A stretch of DNA of 45,599 nt from Hydrogenovibrio sp. UBA654 (lineage in GTDB: Bacteria; Pseudomonadota; Gammaproteobacteria; Thiomicrospirales; Thiomicrospiraceae). How positions within the stretch are numbered: the first letter of the stretch is position 1; every line of letters begins with the position of its first letter. This document shows positions 36,049 to 43,451 of the stretch, in pieces. The notes beneath the pieces are model-generated. The model searched no databases and had not been told where the DNA came from. It saw only the letters and a list, made by a program, of their open reading frames with translations. The stretch covers positions 12,461-58,059 of the forward strand of contig DBOE01000051.1 in the NCBI GenBank assembly GCA_002299585.1. The letters run 5' to 3'. The translations under genes and the position numbers were made by a program.

Positions 36049-36681
36049 TTACATGTCAAAACATACATTATAATGTCCACCAATAGCATAAGCGACACCC
36101 GCACCCGTACCCGCACCCGCAGCGATACCCGTATATTGAGAAGCACGAACAGAACCTGATGTTCCAATTCCATCATCATTTTGCCTATCAATAGCTATAG
36201 CATGCTCATAGGCTAAATTACCAAAACAAACATTAAGCCCCGTGAAGCCAAGAGCCGCATTTTGCACTCCCACTACCCCCCCCAAAGGATGGACTGGACC
36301 AGAATTATCGGCACTACCCCCCTTAAGCAGTCCTGAAGCTCTTAAATGCTTAAAGAAAAGCCTACTTTCATCCGCATCTGTAGCAGAATCAAAATTACCA
36401 GACACACTTCCAAGACCATCACCATTATCAGAAGGATTAAGTTCGGCAAAATGTCCACCAGTCCCTGCCGCTTTATCGTCATCCCCAGGCAGAGCTCCAT
36501 AACGATCTTGATAGGAATAGGTTGCAGCGGTAATACCATTGTAAAGAGTGGCTATTTTTTTAAATTTGGCATTGGTGATAAGCTCTTGGCCTTTAAGCAC
36601 TCCACCTAATAGCAAACCAATAATAACCATTACTATTGCTATTTCAACTAGGGTAAAACCTTTTTGATTGTTATGTGTCAT
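36049..36681 (-). CDS. Type IV pilin-like protein (prepilin-type N-terminus)
   Basis: A 210-residue prepilin. The leader MTHNNQKG is cut before FTLVEIAIVMVIIGLLLGGVLKGQELI, with Glu5 of the mature protein present. YQDRYGALPGDDDKA and a region ending in two Cys (NVCFGN, YNVCFDM) resemble pilins with a C-terminal disulfide loop. It appears monocistronic: AGGGAG lies just before the ATG, a terminator follows, and it shares a 19-bp upstream motif with the pilin operon at 40.6 kb. Eight C at 36276-36283 encode Gly-Gly, and a six-base tandem repeat near the end encodes an Ala/Thr-Gly ladder. It may be the major subunit, but that is a guess. Confidence 0.82.
   Translation of the reverse strand: MTHNNQKGFTLVEIAIVMVIIGLLLGGVLKGQELITNAKFKKIATLYNGITAATYSYQDRYGALPGDDDKAAGTGGHFAELNPSDNGDGLGSVSGNFDSATDADESRLFFKHLRASGLLKGGSADNSGPVHPLGGVVGVQNAALGFTGLNVCFGNLAYEHAIAIDRQNDDGIGTSGSVRASQYTGIAAGAGTGAGVAYAIGGHYNVCFDM
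36097..36120 (-). repeat. Hexanucleotide tandem repeat inside the pilin gene
   Basis: Four near-identical ACCCGC/ACCCGT units on the plus strand, read as repeated Gly with Ala or Thr (GAGTGAG). Unit number can change without breaking the frame. Confidence 0.75.
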
Positions 36682-36750
36682 TTTCTTCTCCCTATAACTA
36701 AATCTGTAATTATTCTGTCATATGATAAAGCAACCATACACTAAAATAAA

Positions 36751-36769
36751 GAGTAAAAAAAATTTACCC
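36751..36769. promoter_or_regulatory. Near-palindromic 19-bp motif upstream of the pilin gene (copy 1)
   Basis: GAGTAAAAAAAATTTACCC: half-sites GAGTAAA and TTTACCC around five A/T bases, 70 bp before the pilin ATG at 36681. The same half-sites with the same spacing recur at 40804-40822. A regulator operator is a reasonable inference. Confidence 0.45.
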
Positions 36770-36812
36770 CATATAATCTACACGGCAATAATGGTTAAAA
36801 AAACAATCGCAA

Positions 36813-37586
36813 CTAATGTTTTATATAGCTAGGGTGAAGTTTAAGAATTGCCGACTTAACTTCTGTAGCTGAAATTGCCATTAGGCTATCATCAAAAAAA
36901 ACTGCCGCATCATTTGATAATAAAAGTGGATAATGATGAAAAACCTCATCACCATCACAGTTTTCTTGTTCACTAACACTAGCATCATCACAAGGCATGC
37001 GATTGGAATTATAAGCAACTAGTACCGCTATTGGATTATCAGCCCAAATATCTCCTGCTGTTGAATTTAATACCTGTAAATTACCTGTTCCTGAATCTAG
37101 CATAGTTGGAGGAGTAGATAATTTAAAGGTTAAACTTTTATCTCCAGCAGAACTTATACCATCAAAATAACTAGCTGATTTGCTACTATCACTTACAAAA
37201 GTACTATTTGCCTCGTTGTTTATTGAATATATGATTAGATTGCTCCAACTATCTTTAGCATCACTTAGGCTAAGGTCTAGATCTAAATAAGGTGCTACTC
37301 CAGCAGTTCCAGCACAGGCATCTCCTGTACGGTCTTCAAGCCCATCTCCATCAATATCAGGGCAGGGCATATGACCATTAAATAATGAATAAGAAATAAT
37401 GGATTTTTTTAATTGTACTAACTTTTCTACCGAAGCTCCATACAAGGCCTGTTCTCGTTTTAGCTTAAATATATTAAAGCCACCAACTGATAAGATGCCT
37501 ATAATAAGAACTACCAAAGATATCTCTACTAAGCTAAAACCTTGTTGGCTACCTCTGTTATATTTATTATTTGTAGTAAAAGTCAC
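36813..37586 (-). CDS. Pseudopilin with calcium-loop-like segment
   Basis: A 257-residue prepilin-type protein. A 16-residue basic leader ends in G before FSLVEISLVVLIIGILSVGGF, with Glu5 present. After the helix comes NGHMPCPDIDGDGLEDRTGDAC, where DxDxDG plus a later acidic residue looks like an EF-hand/dockerin-type calcium loop. DLDLSLSDAKDSWSNLIIYSI follows. It is clearly homologous to the pseudopilin at 42618-43424. Its ATG overlaps the stop of the previous gene by four bases. It is last in the four-gene run 40657-36813. Confidence 0.82.
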   Translation of the reverse strand: MTFTTNNKYNRGSQQGFSLVEISLVVLIIGILSVGGFNIFKLKREQALYGASVEKLVQLKKSIISYSLFNGHMPCPDIDGDGLEDRTGDACAGTAGVAPYLDLDLSLSDAKDSWSNLIIYSINNEANSTFVSDSSKSASYFDGISSAGDKSLTFKLSTPPTMLDSGTGNLQVLNSTAGDIWADNPIAVLVAYNSNRMPCDDASVSEQENCDGDEVFHHYPLLLSNDAAVFFDDSLMAISATEVKSAILKLHPSYIKH

Positions 37587-38563
37587 TTTAAAAGACCTCT
37601 ACTTGCCGATTCGGATTTTACTCTGAATAAATCATACCAAAAAACATAGTCATCTATTTTTTTAGTAGCTGAGGCAATCACTATGCTATCTCCATCACAG
37701 TTCTCATATTCCTCTGCGTTAATAGTTCCTGCGGCAACTAAATTAACAGGGCAAGGCTTATATACTTCATCATCATCGTCATTACCCGCTGTATTTAAGA
37801 TAGCATTCCAGGTTTTATCTCCATTACTACCAAAGGAGATTACAACCGCAACTGAGGTACTATTAACAGTTTTATTAGTACAACCTGCCCCTGTACAATC
37901 AGCTAAAATTCTTATATTGCCACTAGGGTTGGCAGTAGCGGAGCCGATAACTCCGCCATTACCAGATTGAGCTTGGGTTGACGTACTAAAATGGAAAAAC
38001 GGTGGGTTTTCATCATCTATCTCATCATCTGACTCCCCTGGAGTATAACAACCACCACTACAAGCAGCTGCACAACCACCATTACAATATGCCTTCTTAG
38101 TTGCAGTACAGATCCCAAAACCATCTGGTAAATCATCATCTTCACCTTCACCCGCAAAAACAGTGGCTGCATGACAAATATCTTCGTTATCATTCTCCTC
38201 AGTTGCTTTATCATTTATTTGGTAAAAAAATGGATTGCCCCAACCATCTCTAACTTCAAGGTCTAGGGTATTTGTCGGCAAAAAACCTACGGTAGTTTCA
38301 CACTCATCGTCACCACCTCTTTCTTCATTTTCTTCATTTTCTTCATTATTACCATCAAAACTGGCAGGGCAAGGTAGGCGACCATTAATTAGTAAGTGTG
38401 CATACATAACTTTTTCTATTTTTTTGGCAGCCTCAAGGGTGTAGGCTATTTTTGTATGGTTATTTTTATTTTCAACATAAAAAGAAACTCCTGCCAGCAA
38501 CATACCTAGTATTAAAATAGCTATTGATACTTCTACTAAAGTAAACCCATTTTTTTTAATCAC
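37583..38563 (-). CDS. Pseudopilin with acidic loop insertions and four-Cys cluster
   Basis: A 326-residue prepilin-type protein: leader MIKKNG, then FTLVEVSIAILILGMLLAGV. After GRLPCPASFDG it has an (NEE)x3 tract (residues 73-81), then VRDGWGNPFFYQIN, further acidic patches (TEENDNED, EGEDDD, ESDDEIDDE, NDDDDE) and a Cys cluster CNGGCAAACSGGC (160-172). The C-terminal EYENCDGDS..IDDYVFWYDLFRVKSESASRGLLK is nearly identical to the paralogue at 39548-40657, so the two arose by duplication. It overlaps the upstream PilX-like gene by 8 bp. A minor or tip pilin role is inferred. Confidence 0.82.
   Translation of the reverse strand: MIKKNGFTLVEVSIAILILGMLLAGVSFYVENKNNHTKIAYTLEAAKKIEKVMYAHLLINGRLPCPASFDGNNEENEENEERGGDDECETTVGFLPTNTLDLEVRDGWGNPFFYQINDKATEENDNEDICHAATVFAGEGEDDDLPDGFGICTATKKAYCNGGCAAACSGGCYTPGESDDEIDDENPPFFHFSTSTQAQSGNGGVIGSATANPSGNIRILADCTGAGCTNKTVNSTSVAVVISFGSNGDKTWNAILNTAGNDDDDEVYKPCPVNLVAAGTINAEEYENCDGDSIVIASATKKIDDYVFWYDLFRVKSESASRGLLK
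38321..38347 (-). repeat. 9-bp tandem repeat encoding (Asn-Glu-Glu)x3
   Basis: Three exact copies of TTCTTCATT on the plus strand, in frame in the pseudopilin, at the loop where the paralogue has eight Asp. Confidence 0.9.
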
Positions 38564-39506
38564 AAAAACCTGCTGTTAAACGATTTCGCCAACCAGCTCC
38601 AGATGGGTTAGAGGCGGAATAAGCATTAAACCAAAACTTCACACTATTTTCTGTAGCAATTAAAATTTCTTTTTGCCCACAAATTCTGGCTTTAACTGCA
38701 TTTTGCCACTCATCATAAGTAATACCTATAATAAGGTCATTAGCAGCAGCATCATCTGTGGCTGCTGAGTAAAATTTAAAGTCTCCATCACTATTATCAG
38801 TATCAAGATAACCACTTAAGTCTAAAGGTTTAACCAACGAGGCAGGCCTCTTGCTTGCCTGCGACCCAAGGGGGGATTTTGGGTTAATAATAAGTGCTAC
38901 ATATTCTTTGCCATTATCATTCAATTGTAAAACTGGTCGAGGTGATAGATTATCATTTAAAGGGGCAAAACGATTGGTGGTTACCCCACCTACTAAGTTA
39001 GTAGAATAACGATTATTACTGTAACCAAACCTTTCATCTAACACTAAAATATAGTCTTGATTAGTAGTTTCTGGAACATAATTACCTAAAAAATAAAAGT
39101 TACGGTTAGTTATTTTAGCTGGCAAAAAACCTATCGCATAACCAGGAGAGGAACTAGCAACATAACTCTTACAATTAACGGATACAGTACCAGATACACG
39201 ATTAAAAGGGCAGGGTAAATAACCAGGAGAAGGCACCAGCGCTGAAATTTTAGGATCTCCCCCATTATTAACCCCATAAAGTTCGGTAAAAACAGAGCCA
39301 AATAGTAATAACTGCCTTTTTATTTGGTACAAATTATCAAGTTCTTCATGCTTAATTTTATCATTGTGCCACCAAGAAAAACTTTTAGTTGTCCCTACAA
39401 AATAAGAAGTAGCTCCTATAAGTAAAATTGCTACCAATAAAACCATAATCAAGCCAGACTGTTTATTTCTAGAAATTTTACTTTTAAATCGATCATCTAC
39501 TACCAT
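38556..39506 (-). CDS. PilX/GspK-like minor pilin
   Basis: A 316-residue protein with one N-terminal hydrophobic helix after a basic leader: SRNKQSG, then LIMVLLVAILLIGATSYFV. It resembles a prepilin but lacks the Glu at position 5, as do PilX-, and especially GspK-type, tip subunits. It has the same PGYLPCPFN motif as its neighbours, ending in a Cys-containing domain (ICGQKE..., GFCD). AGGATG lies before the ATG. It sits between two paralogous pseudopilins in one transcription unit, which fits a minor-pilin complex. No database family could be confirmed. Confidence 0.7.
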   Translation of the reverse strand: MVVDDRFKSKISRNKQSGLIMVLLVAILLIGATSYFVGTTKSFSWWHNDKIKHEELDNLYQIKRQLLLFGSVFTELYGVNNGGDPKISALVPSPGYLPCPFNRVSGTVSVNCKSYVASSSPGYAIGFLPAKITNRNFYFLGNYVPETTNQDYILVLDERFGYSNNRYSTNLVGGVTTNRFAPLNDNLSPRPVLQLNDNGKEYVALIINPKSPLGSQASKRPASLVKPLDLSGYLDTDNSDGDFKFYSAATDDAAANDLIIGITYDEWQNAVKARICGQKEILIATENSVKFWFNAYSASNPSGAGWRNRLTAGFCD

Positions 39507-39547
39507 AAAACATCCTATAATTTTAAACCTTGTATAAACCCTAAAGA

Positions 39548-40657
39548 CTATTTAATAAGTCCTCTAGAGGCTGATTCTGACTTTATTTTAAACAAATCAA
39601 GCCATAGAACATAGTCATCTATTCTTTTATTTCCAGGAGCGATAATTCTACTATCACCATCACAATTTTCATACTCTTCTTGGCTAATAATCCCATCATC
39701 AACTAGAGATATAGAACAGGTTTGAGATACTACTCCACCACCGTCATCGTCATCGTCACTACCACCTGAACCTGAAACAAAACTATTTAATATGGAACCC
39801 CATGTTTTATCACCATTACTACCAAAGGATATTACAACTGCAACCGCAGAGTTATTAACCGTATTATCATCATCTGTACAAGTACCATCGATACAGCCAG
39901 CAAGAACTCTTAGATTACCGTTAGGAATACTGCCTCCACCGTCATCATCGTCATCACTACTACCATGTACAACAGATCCTGCCCCAGTTAAAGTGCTAAG
40001 CCCAAAAAATGGAGGTTTTCCTCCATGCATTGGATTCATTGAGCTATTAGACCCTCCAAAATTAAATTCGCAAGTTTCGCTACAAGCATTATTACAATTA
40101 CTACAATAATAAGTTCCTGTAGATTTACACAACCCAAAATCACTTGGCAAAAAATCATCATCATCGTCACCACCTACAGCAGAAGATCCTATAAAAACAC
40201 TGGCGGCATGGCATAGATTTACACTGCTACCTCCATCATCATCATCACCTCCTGTTCCTACTGCTGCAGAATTTATTTGATAGAAAAAAGGATTACCCCA
40301 ACCATCTCTAGCTTCAAGATTAATTACTTCAGTAGGCAAATAACCTACCGCGACTTCACAGCCTCCTAAACTGGCACTACCATCGTCATCATCATCGTCA
40401 TCATCGCCACCACTATCAGCACCAACTTCCCCAGAAAAGCTAGTAGGGCAAGGCAAACGACCATTAATAAGTAGATAAGAAGACAAAACCCTTTCTATCT
40501 TCTTTTTTGTTTCAAGTGTTTCAAGCCCTTTAGCTCGATTATTTTCATTTTTGGCATAAAAAGATACACCTGCCAACAGCACTCCTATTAAAAGAATCGC
40601 TATTGAAATTTCTATTAAAGTAAAACCATGTTGTCTTTTAATCGCATATAAAGTCAT
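39548..40657 (-). CDS. Pseudopilin with five poly-aspartate loop insertions
   Basis: A 369-residue prepilin-type protein: leader MTLYAIKRQHG, then FTLIEISIAILLIGVLLAGV with Glu5. It has GRLPCPTSFSG, then Asp runs of 8, 4, 5, 5 and 5 residues (85-92, 138-141, 164-168, 235-239, 301-305), each bordered by Gly/Ser, plus DDD at 262-264. A Cys cluster CSNCNNACSETC lies at 185-196. The core (RDGWGNPFFYQIN, AVAVVISFGSNGDKTW, EEYENCDGDS, IDDYVLWLDLFKIKSESASRGL) matches the paralogue at 37583-38563. It is first in its operon, 148 bp downstream of the shared 19-bp motif. The Asp runs read from GAT/GAC microsatellites. Confidence 0.82.
   Translation of the reverse strand: MTLYAIKRQHGFTLIEISIAILLIGVLLAGVSFYAKNENNRAKGLETLETKKKIERVLSSYLLINGRLPCPTSFSGEVGADSGGDDDDDDDDGSASLGGCEVAVGYLPTEVINLEARDGWGNPFFYQINSAAVGTGGDDDDGGSSVNLCHAASVFIGSSAVGGDDDDDFLPSDFGLCKSTGTYYCSNCNNACSETCEFNFGGSNSSMNPMHGGKPPFFGLSTLTGAGSVVHGSSDDDDDGGGSIPNGNLRVLAGCIDGTCTDDDNTVNNSAVAVVISFGSNGDKTWGSILNSFVSGSGGSDDDDDGGGVVSQTCSISLVDDGIISQEEYENCDGDSRIIAPGNKRIDDYVLWLDLFKIKSESASRGLIK
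39743..39757 (-). repeat. Trinucleotide (Asp) run, 5 codons
   Basis: Alternating ATC/GTC on the plus strand, encoding Asp301-305 of the pseudopilin, flanked by GGS and GGG. Confidence 0.85.
39941..39955 (-). repeat. Trinucleotide (Asp) run, 5 codons
   Basis: Encodes Asp235-239, flanked by GSS and GGGS. The paralogue has no insertion here. Confidence 0.85.
40154..40168 (-). repeat. Trinucleotide (Asp) run, 5 codons
   Basis: Encodes Asp164-168 after AVGG; the paralogue has EGEDDD at the same place. Confidence 0.85.
40235..40246 (-). repeat. Trinucleotide (Asp) run, 4 codons
   Basis: Four ATC triplets encode Asp138-141 between TGG and GGSS; the paralogue has TEENDNED here. Confidence 0.85.
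40382..40405 (-). repeat. Trinucleotide (Asp) run, 8 codons
   Basis: Eight ATC/GTC triplets encode Asp85-92 after SGG; the paralogue has the (NEE)x3 tract here. Confidence 0.9.
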
Positions 40658-40803
40658 TTATACTATTCCTATTCAGCCCTAAGCGTTAATTGCAAGCAGT
40701 AATTTTTACATTGCTGGTAATATATGCCTAGAATTGACCTGTTAGATACCCTGAGTTTAATCAAACTTAGTGTGATCATAAAACAAATAAATAAACAAAA
40801 AAA

Positions 40804-40822
40804 GAGTAAATATTTTTTACCC
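40804..40822. promoter_or_regulatory. Near-palindromic 19-bp motif upstream of the pseudopilin operon (copy 2)
   Basis: GAGTAAATATTTTTTACCC, same half-sites and spacing as 36751-36769, 148 bp before the ATG at 40657. A further half-like GGGTAAAATT begins at 40855. The rest of the 238-bp gap holds no gene; CATAGAGCTATG near 40871 is a short palindrome between the kinase stop and the motif. Confidence 0.45.
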
Positions 40823-40895
40823 TATAAATTCCATAGCTATATTTATCACTAAAAGGGTAAAATTAAAACTCATAGAGCTATGGGCAAAAACTATG

Positions 40896-42029
40896 CTAAT
40901 GAATGCTGTTTATAGGTAAATAAACCTCGAAAACAATATCATTATTGCTTTGCTTAAACTCTATTTTTCCACCAGATTTTTTTAATATCTCTCTAATTAT
41001 AAATAACCCTAAACCCATACCACTTTTACTAGTTGTCCAAAAAGGTTCAAACATTCTTTCTGCAACAACGGCCTCTTTTTTATCTTTTTTTGTAGTAAAT
41101 TCCAACCCCATTATTTCTTTTTTCTTTAATATATCCACCCTAATAAGGCTATTGCTAACCAAGCAATGGGCTTTAAAATTATGCATCAACTCAGTAAAAA
41201 CCTGTTTTAATACCATGGATGAAATATAAATATATACCGACTTTTCATCTGCCTTAATATCTAAAGATAATTCATTTATATCTGCGTAATATTTAAGTTG
41301 CTCGATTAAGTCAAAGCGCTCTACATCAGAAAAATTTTCTTTTCCATAGTGCATATGGCTAGTTATTTTCTGTACCTTTTCAGACAAACTTGGTAGTAAT
41401 TTACCCAACCTATCAACTAAAACTATTTTTTCTTGGTCTGTTTGTAAGTTTTTTACTTGAGTGGTTAGTAAACTTATAAACTGGGCTAAGTTTTTAACAT
41501 CATGATAAATAAAAAGCTGGAATCTTTCTAACCTCTCTTTTGACAGTACAAATTGCATATTTTTACTGTTAACATTTGAAAAAAGTAGCATCGAAAATGT
41601 TTGATAAATTATCTCAGCAATTAATTTATTTTCAGCTTGAATATTTTGTTTGACTATAAGTGTTAATTTAACACTTATGTCACCTTCATCAATCTCGATT
41701 AAATACCTTTTACTTTTCAGTAAATACATCTTCAATAAAAACCCTGGTTTTTTGCCAAAAGATATATCTTTTGGCTCACCATACCAAGATACTTTACCGA
41801 ACATTTTTTGAAAACCAGAATTTTCTAAAATACTCCAAGCCTGATCAATAAAAATAAGTACATCTTGATTAACATCTTTATTAAGTTTGTACAGCTCTAA
41901 AATTAACCCACTAGTAAAAGAGCTTCTTTTCTTTAAGTAAAAAAAAACTAAAAATATTGTTAAGCCAATGGTTACTAAACCAATTGAAATATCAATAATA
42001 TATTCAAAAATCATATCTTTCAATACCAT
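40896..42029 (-). CDS. Sensor histidine kinase
   Basis: A 377-residue kinase with one transmembrane segment (about residues 10-31) and a mainly cytoplasmic sensing region (about 45-165) that I do not recognise. The phospho-acceptor is His176 in IYHDVKNLAQFISLL; this HDxKN form recalls the PrsK-like kinases. The ATPase domain has an N-box (TELMHNFKAH), MFEPFWTTSKSGMGLGLFIIREIL and GGKIEF. The first ATG overlaps the response-regulator stop by 26 bp; the ATG at 42014 is an alternative. Phosphotransfer to the adjacent regulator is inferred from linkage. Confidence 0.88.
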   Translation of the reverse strand: MVLKDMIFEYIIDISIGLVTIGLTIFLVFFYLKKRSSFTSGLILELYKLNKDVNQDVLIFIDQAWSILENSGFQKMFGKVSWYGEPKDISFGKKPGFLLKMYLLKSKRYLIEIDEGDISVKLTLIVKQNIQAENKLIAEIIYQTFSMLLFSNVNSKNMQFVLSKERLERFQLFIYHDVKNLAQFISLLTTQVKNLQTDQEKIVLVDRLGKLLPSLSEKVQKITSHMHYGKENFSDVERFDLIEQLKYYADINELSLDIKADEKSVYIYISSMVLKQVFTELMHNFKAHCLVSNSLIRVDILKKKEIMGLEFTTKKDKKEAVVAERMFEPFWTTSKSGMGLGLFIIREILKKSGGKIEFKQSNNDIVFEVYLPINSIH

Positions 42030-42609
42030 ATTTTTTGATCAAATAATAAACATTTTCTCTTTTTAAGCCTAATCTACGCCCCGTTTCATGAACATTAAAC
42101 CCCGTTTTTTTTAGAACTCTACGCAGTAATTTTTGCTCTGCGGCATTACGAACATTTTTTACCCCATCACCAATAATTACTTCTAGCTCAATTTTACAAA
42201 GATTTTCTTTTTGCTCTATTTTTGCCATTTGTTTATTAAATAATTCTGCCCTTTGTAATGAGCTCACTAATAAAGTAAATTGGACGGGTTTTGAAAAAAA
42301 ATCAAATGCTCCGTGTAAAATAGCTTGGTAAGAGGTGCTATCCGCATCTTGACCGGTAAGAACTATTACTCTAGAAGCTAATTCTTGTTGAATAATCCAG
42401 TCTAAAACATTAATCCCCTCTGTTGGAAGATGCTCATTAGGAGGCATACCCATGTCTAATATAACTAAAGGAAAAGCTTTATTTTTTAACAAGTTAATCG
42501 CTTCATCGGCAGAGGTTGCTTCAGTGATTTTATAACCTATAGATTCCAAAGAAATAGACAACATACCTCGTATAGCCATATCATCGTCAACAACAAGAAC
42601 TTCTTTCAT
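42004..42609 (-). CDS. Response regulator with Fis-type DNA-binding domain
   Basis: A 201-residue regulator. The receiver has the acidic pocket Asp8-10 (VVDDDMAIRG), phospho-acceptor Asp52 (VILDMGMPP), Thr85 (VLTGQD) and Lys107 (FSKPVQ). A linker leads to a Fis/NtrC-type helix-turn-helix: AAEQKLLRRVLKKTGFNVHETGRRLGLKRENVYYLIKKYGI. It has no AAA+ sigma-54 activation domain, so it resembles RegA/ActR-type regulators and could not itself drive a sigma-54 promoter. It sits between a pseudopilin gene and its kinase, and pilin control is likely. Confidence 0.92.
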   Translation of the reverse strand: MKEVLVVDDDMAIRGMLSISLESIGYKITEATSADEAINLLKNKAFPLVILDMGMPPNEHLPTEGINVLDWIIQQELASRVIVLTGQDADSTSYQAILHGAFDFFSKPVQFTLLVSSLQRAELFNKQMAKIEQKENLCKIELEVIIGDGVKNVRNAAEQKLLRRVLKKTGFNVHETGRRLGLKRENVYYLIKKYGIERYDF

Positions 42610-42617
42610 TTAATTCA

Positions 42618-43424
42618 TTATTTCTTTATAGAAGCTGTAGATATATCATTTTGCAGAATTTCTGCCTTAACCTCTGTTGCAGAAATAGGCATAAGAATAT
42701 CATCAAAAAAAGCGCCATTATTTGTCAAAACAAGTGGTGAGTATTGAAAGGTGGCAGAACCATTACAATTGATTGTTTCTAAGTTAGAGGCATTAGGGAC
42801 GGAACAACTAGCTATGGTTGTGGCACCATTACTATTATAAGCAACTAGTATAGCGATTTGATTAGTTGCCCACCAGCTACCATCAACATTTTGAACATCA
42901 AGTGTGCCACTAGTTGAGCCACCTATATTTGTAAGCGTAGGCGGAGTAGAGAGGTTAAAAGATAAACCATCTGCCCCAGGAGAACTTAGACCATTAAAAT
43001 AACTAGCATCATGGTTAACATTATTAACCATAATTAAGTTTGTGGCTTGAGAATCTATTGAATAACTAATAAGGTTTCCCCAGCTATCTACAACATCACT
43101 TCGGCTTAGACCTATATCAACATAAGGAACCCAACCTGAAACTGCACTACACGCAACTCCATCAGCAACACGCTCTTCATTGCCATTAGCATCAACATCA
43201 GGGCATGGTAGATGACCACTAATTAATGAAAAAGTAAGCATAGCTCTTTTTATTTTTTGCAGTTTATTTTCTGTAGTGTCATATTTTTTCTGAGTTTGCC
43301 CAACCTTAGCCAAACTAAAAGCACCAGTTATTAACACCCCCAAAATTAACATAACTAGAGATAATTCTACTAAAGAAAACCCTTGTTGAGAAGTATTTAT
43401 TTTAGGATTTTTATTAAAAATCAT
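42618..43424 (-). CDS. Pseudopilin with calcium-loop-like segment, linked to the two-component system
   Basis: A 268-residue prepilin-type protein: basic leader ending in QQG, then FSLVELSLVMLILGVLITGAFSLAK with Glu5. After the helix comes SGHLPCPDVDANGNEE, a DxDxNG calcium-loop-like stretch. It then shows VPYVDIGLSRSDVVDSWGNLISYSID, and ILVAYNSNG, and ends ISATEVKAEIL. The gene at 36813-37586 is a clear homologue with the same order of blocks. It ends 8 bp before the response-regulator start, so the pilin, regulator and kinase are probably cotranscribed. Confidence 0.83.
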   Translation of the reverse strand: MIFNKNPKINTSQQGFSLVELSLVMLILGVLITGAFSLAKVGQTQKKYDTTENKLQKIKRAMLTFSLISGHLPCPDVDANGNEERVADGVACSAVSGWVPYVDIGLSRSDVVDSWGNLISYSIDSQATNLIMVNNVNHDASYFNGLSSPGADGLSFNLSTPPTLTNIGGSTSGTLDVQNVDGSWWATNQIAILVAYNSNGATTIASCSVPNASNLETINCNGSATFQYSPLVLTNNGAFFDDILMPISATEVKAEILQNDISTASIKK

Positions 43425-43451
43425 TCTAAAAATTTCCTACTTTAGATGATA

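Noticed and set aside
39792..40109. Plus-strand open frame of 105 codons opposite the poly-Asp pseudopilin
   Set aside because: It is Ser/Pro-rich and is the mirror of the GAT/GAC repeats; no ribosome site and no family-like sequence. The prepilin on the other strand explains it.
39743..40405. CRISPR-like array from the regularly repeated ATC blocks
   Set aside because: The repeats are simple triplets at uneven spacing inside one open reading frame, with no conserved repeat unit or spacer length.
40865..40885. CATAGAGCTATG palindrome after the kinase gene as a terminator
   Set aside because: Stem of five pairs without a U run; too weak to call.
40658..40895. Sigma-54 promoter upstream of the pseudopilin operon (AGGTCAATTCTAGGCA near 40723-40738)
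   Set aside because: GG-N10-GC spacing is present but TTGC and the rest of the -24 consensus are not.
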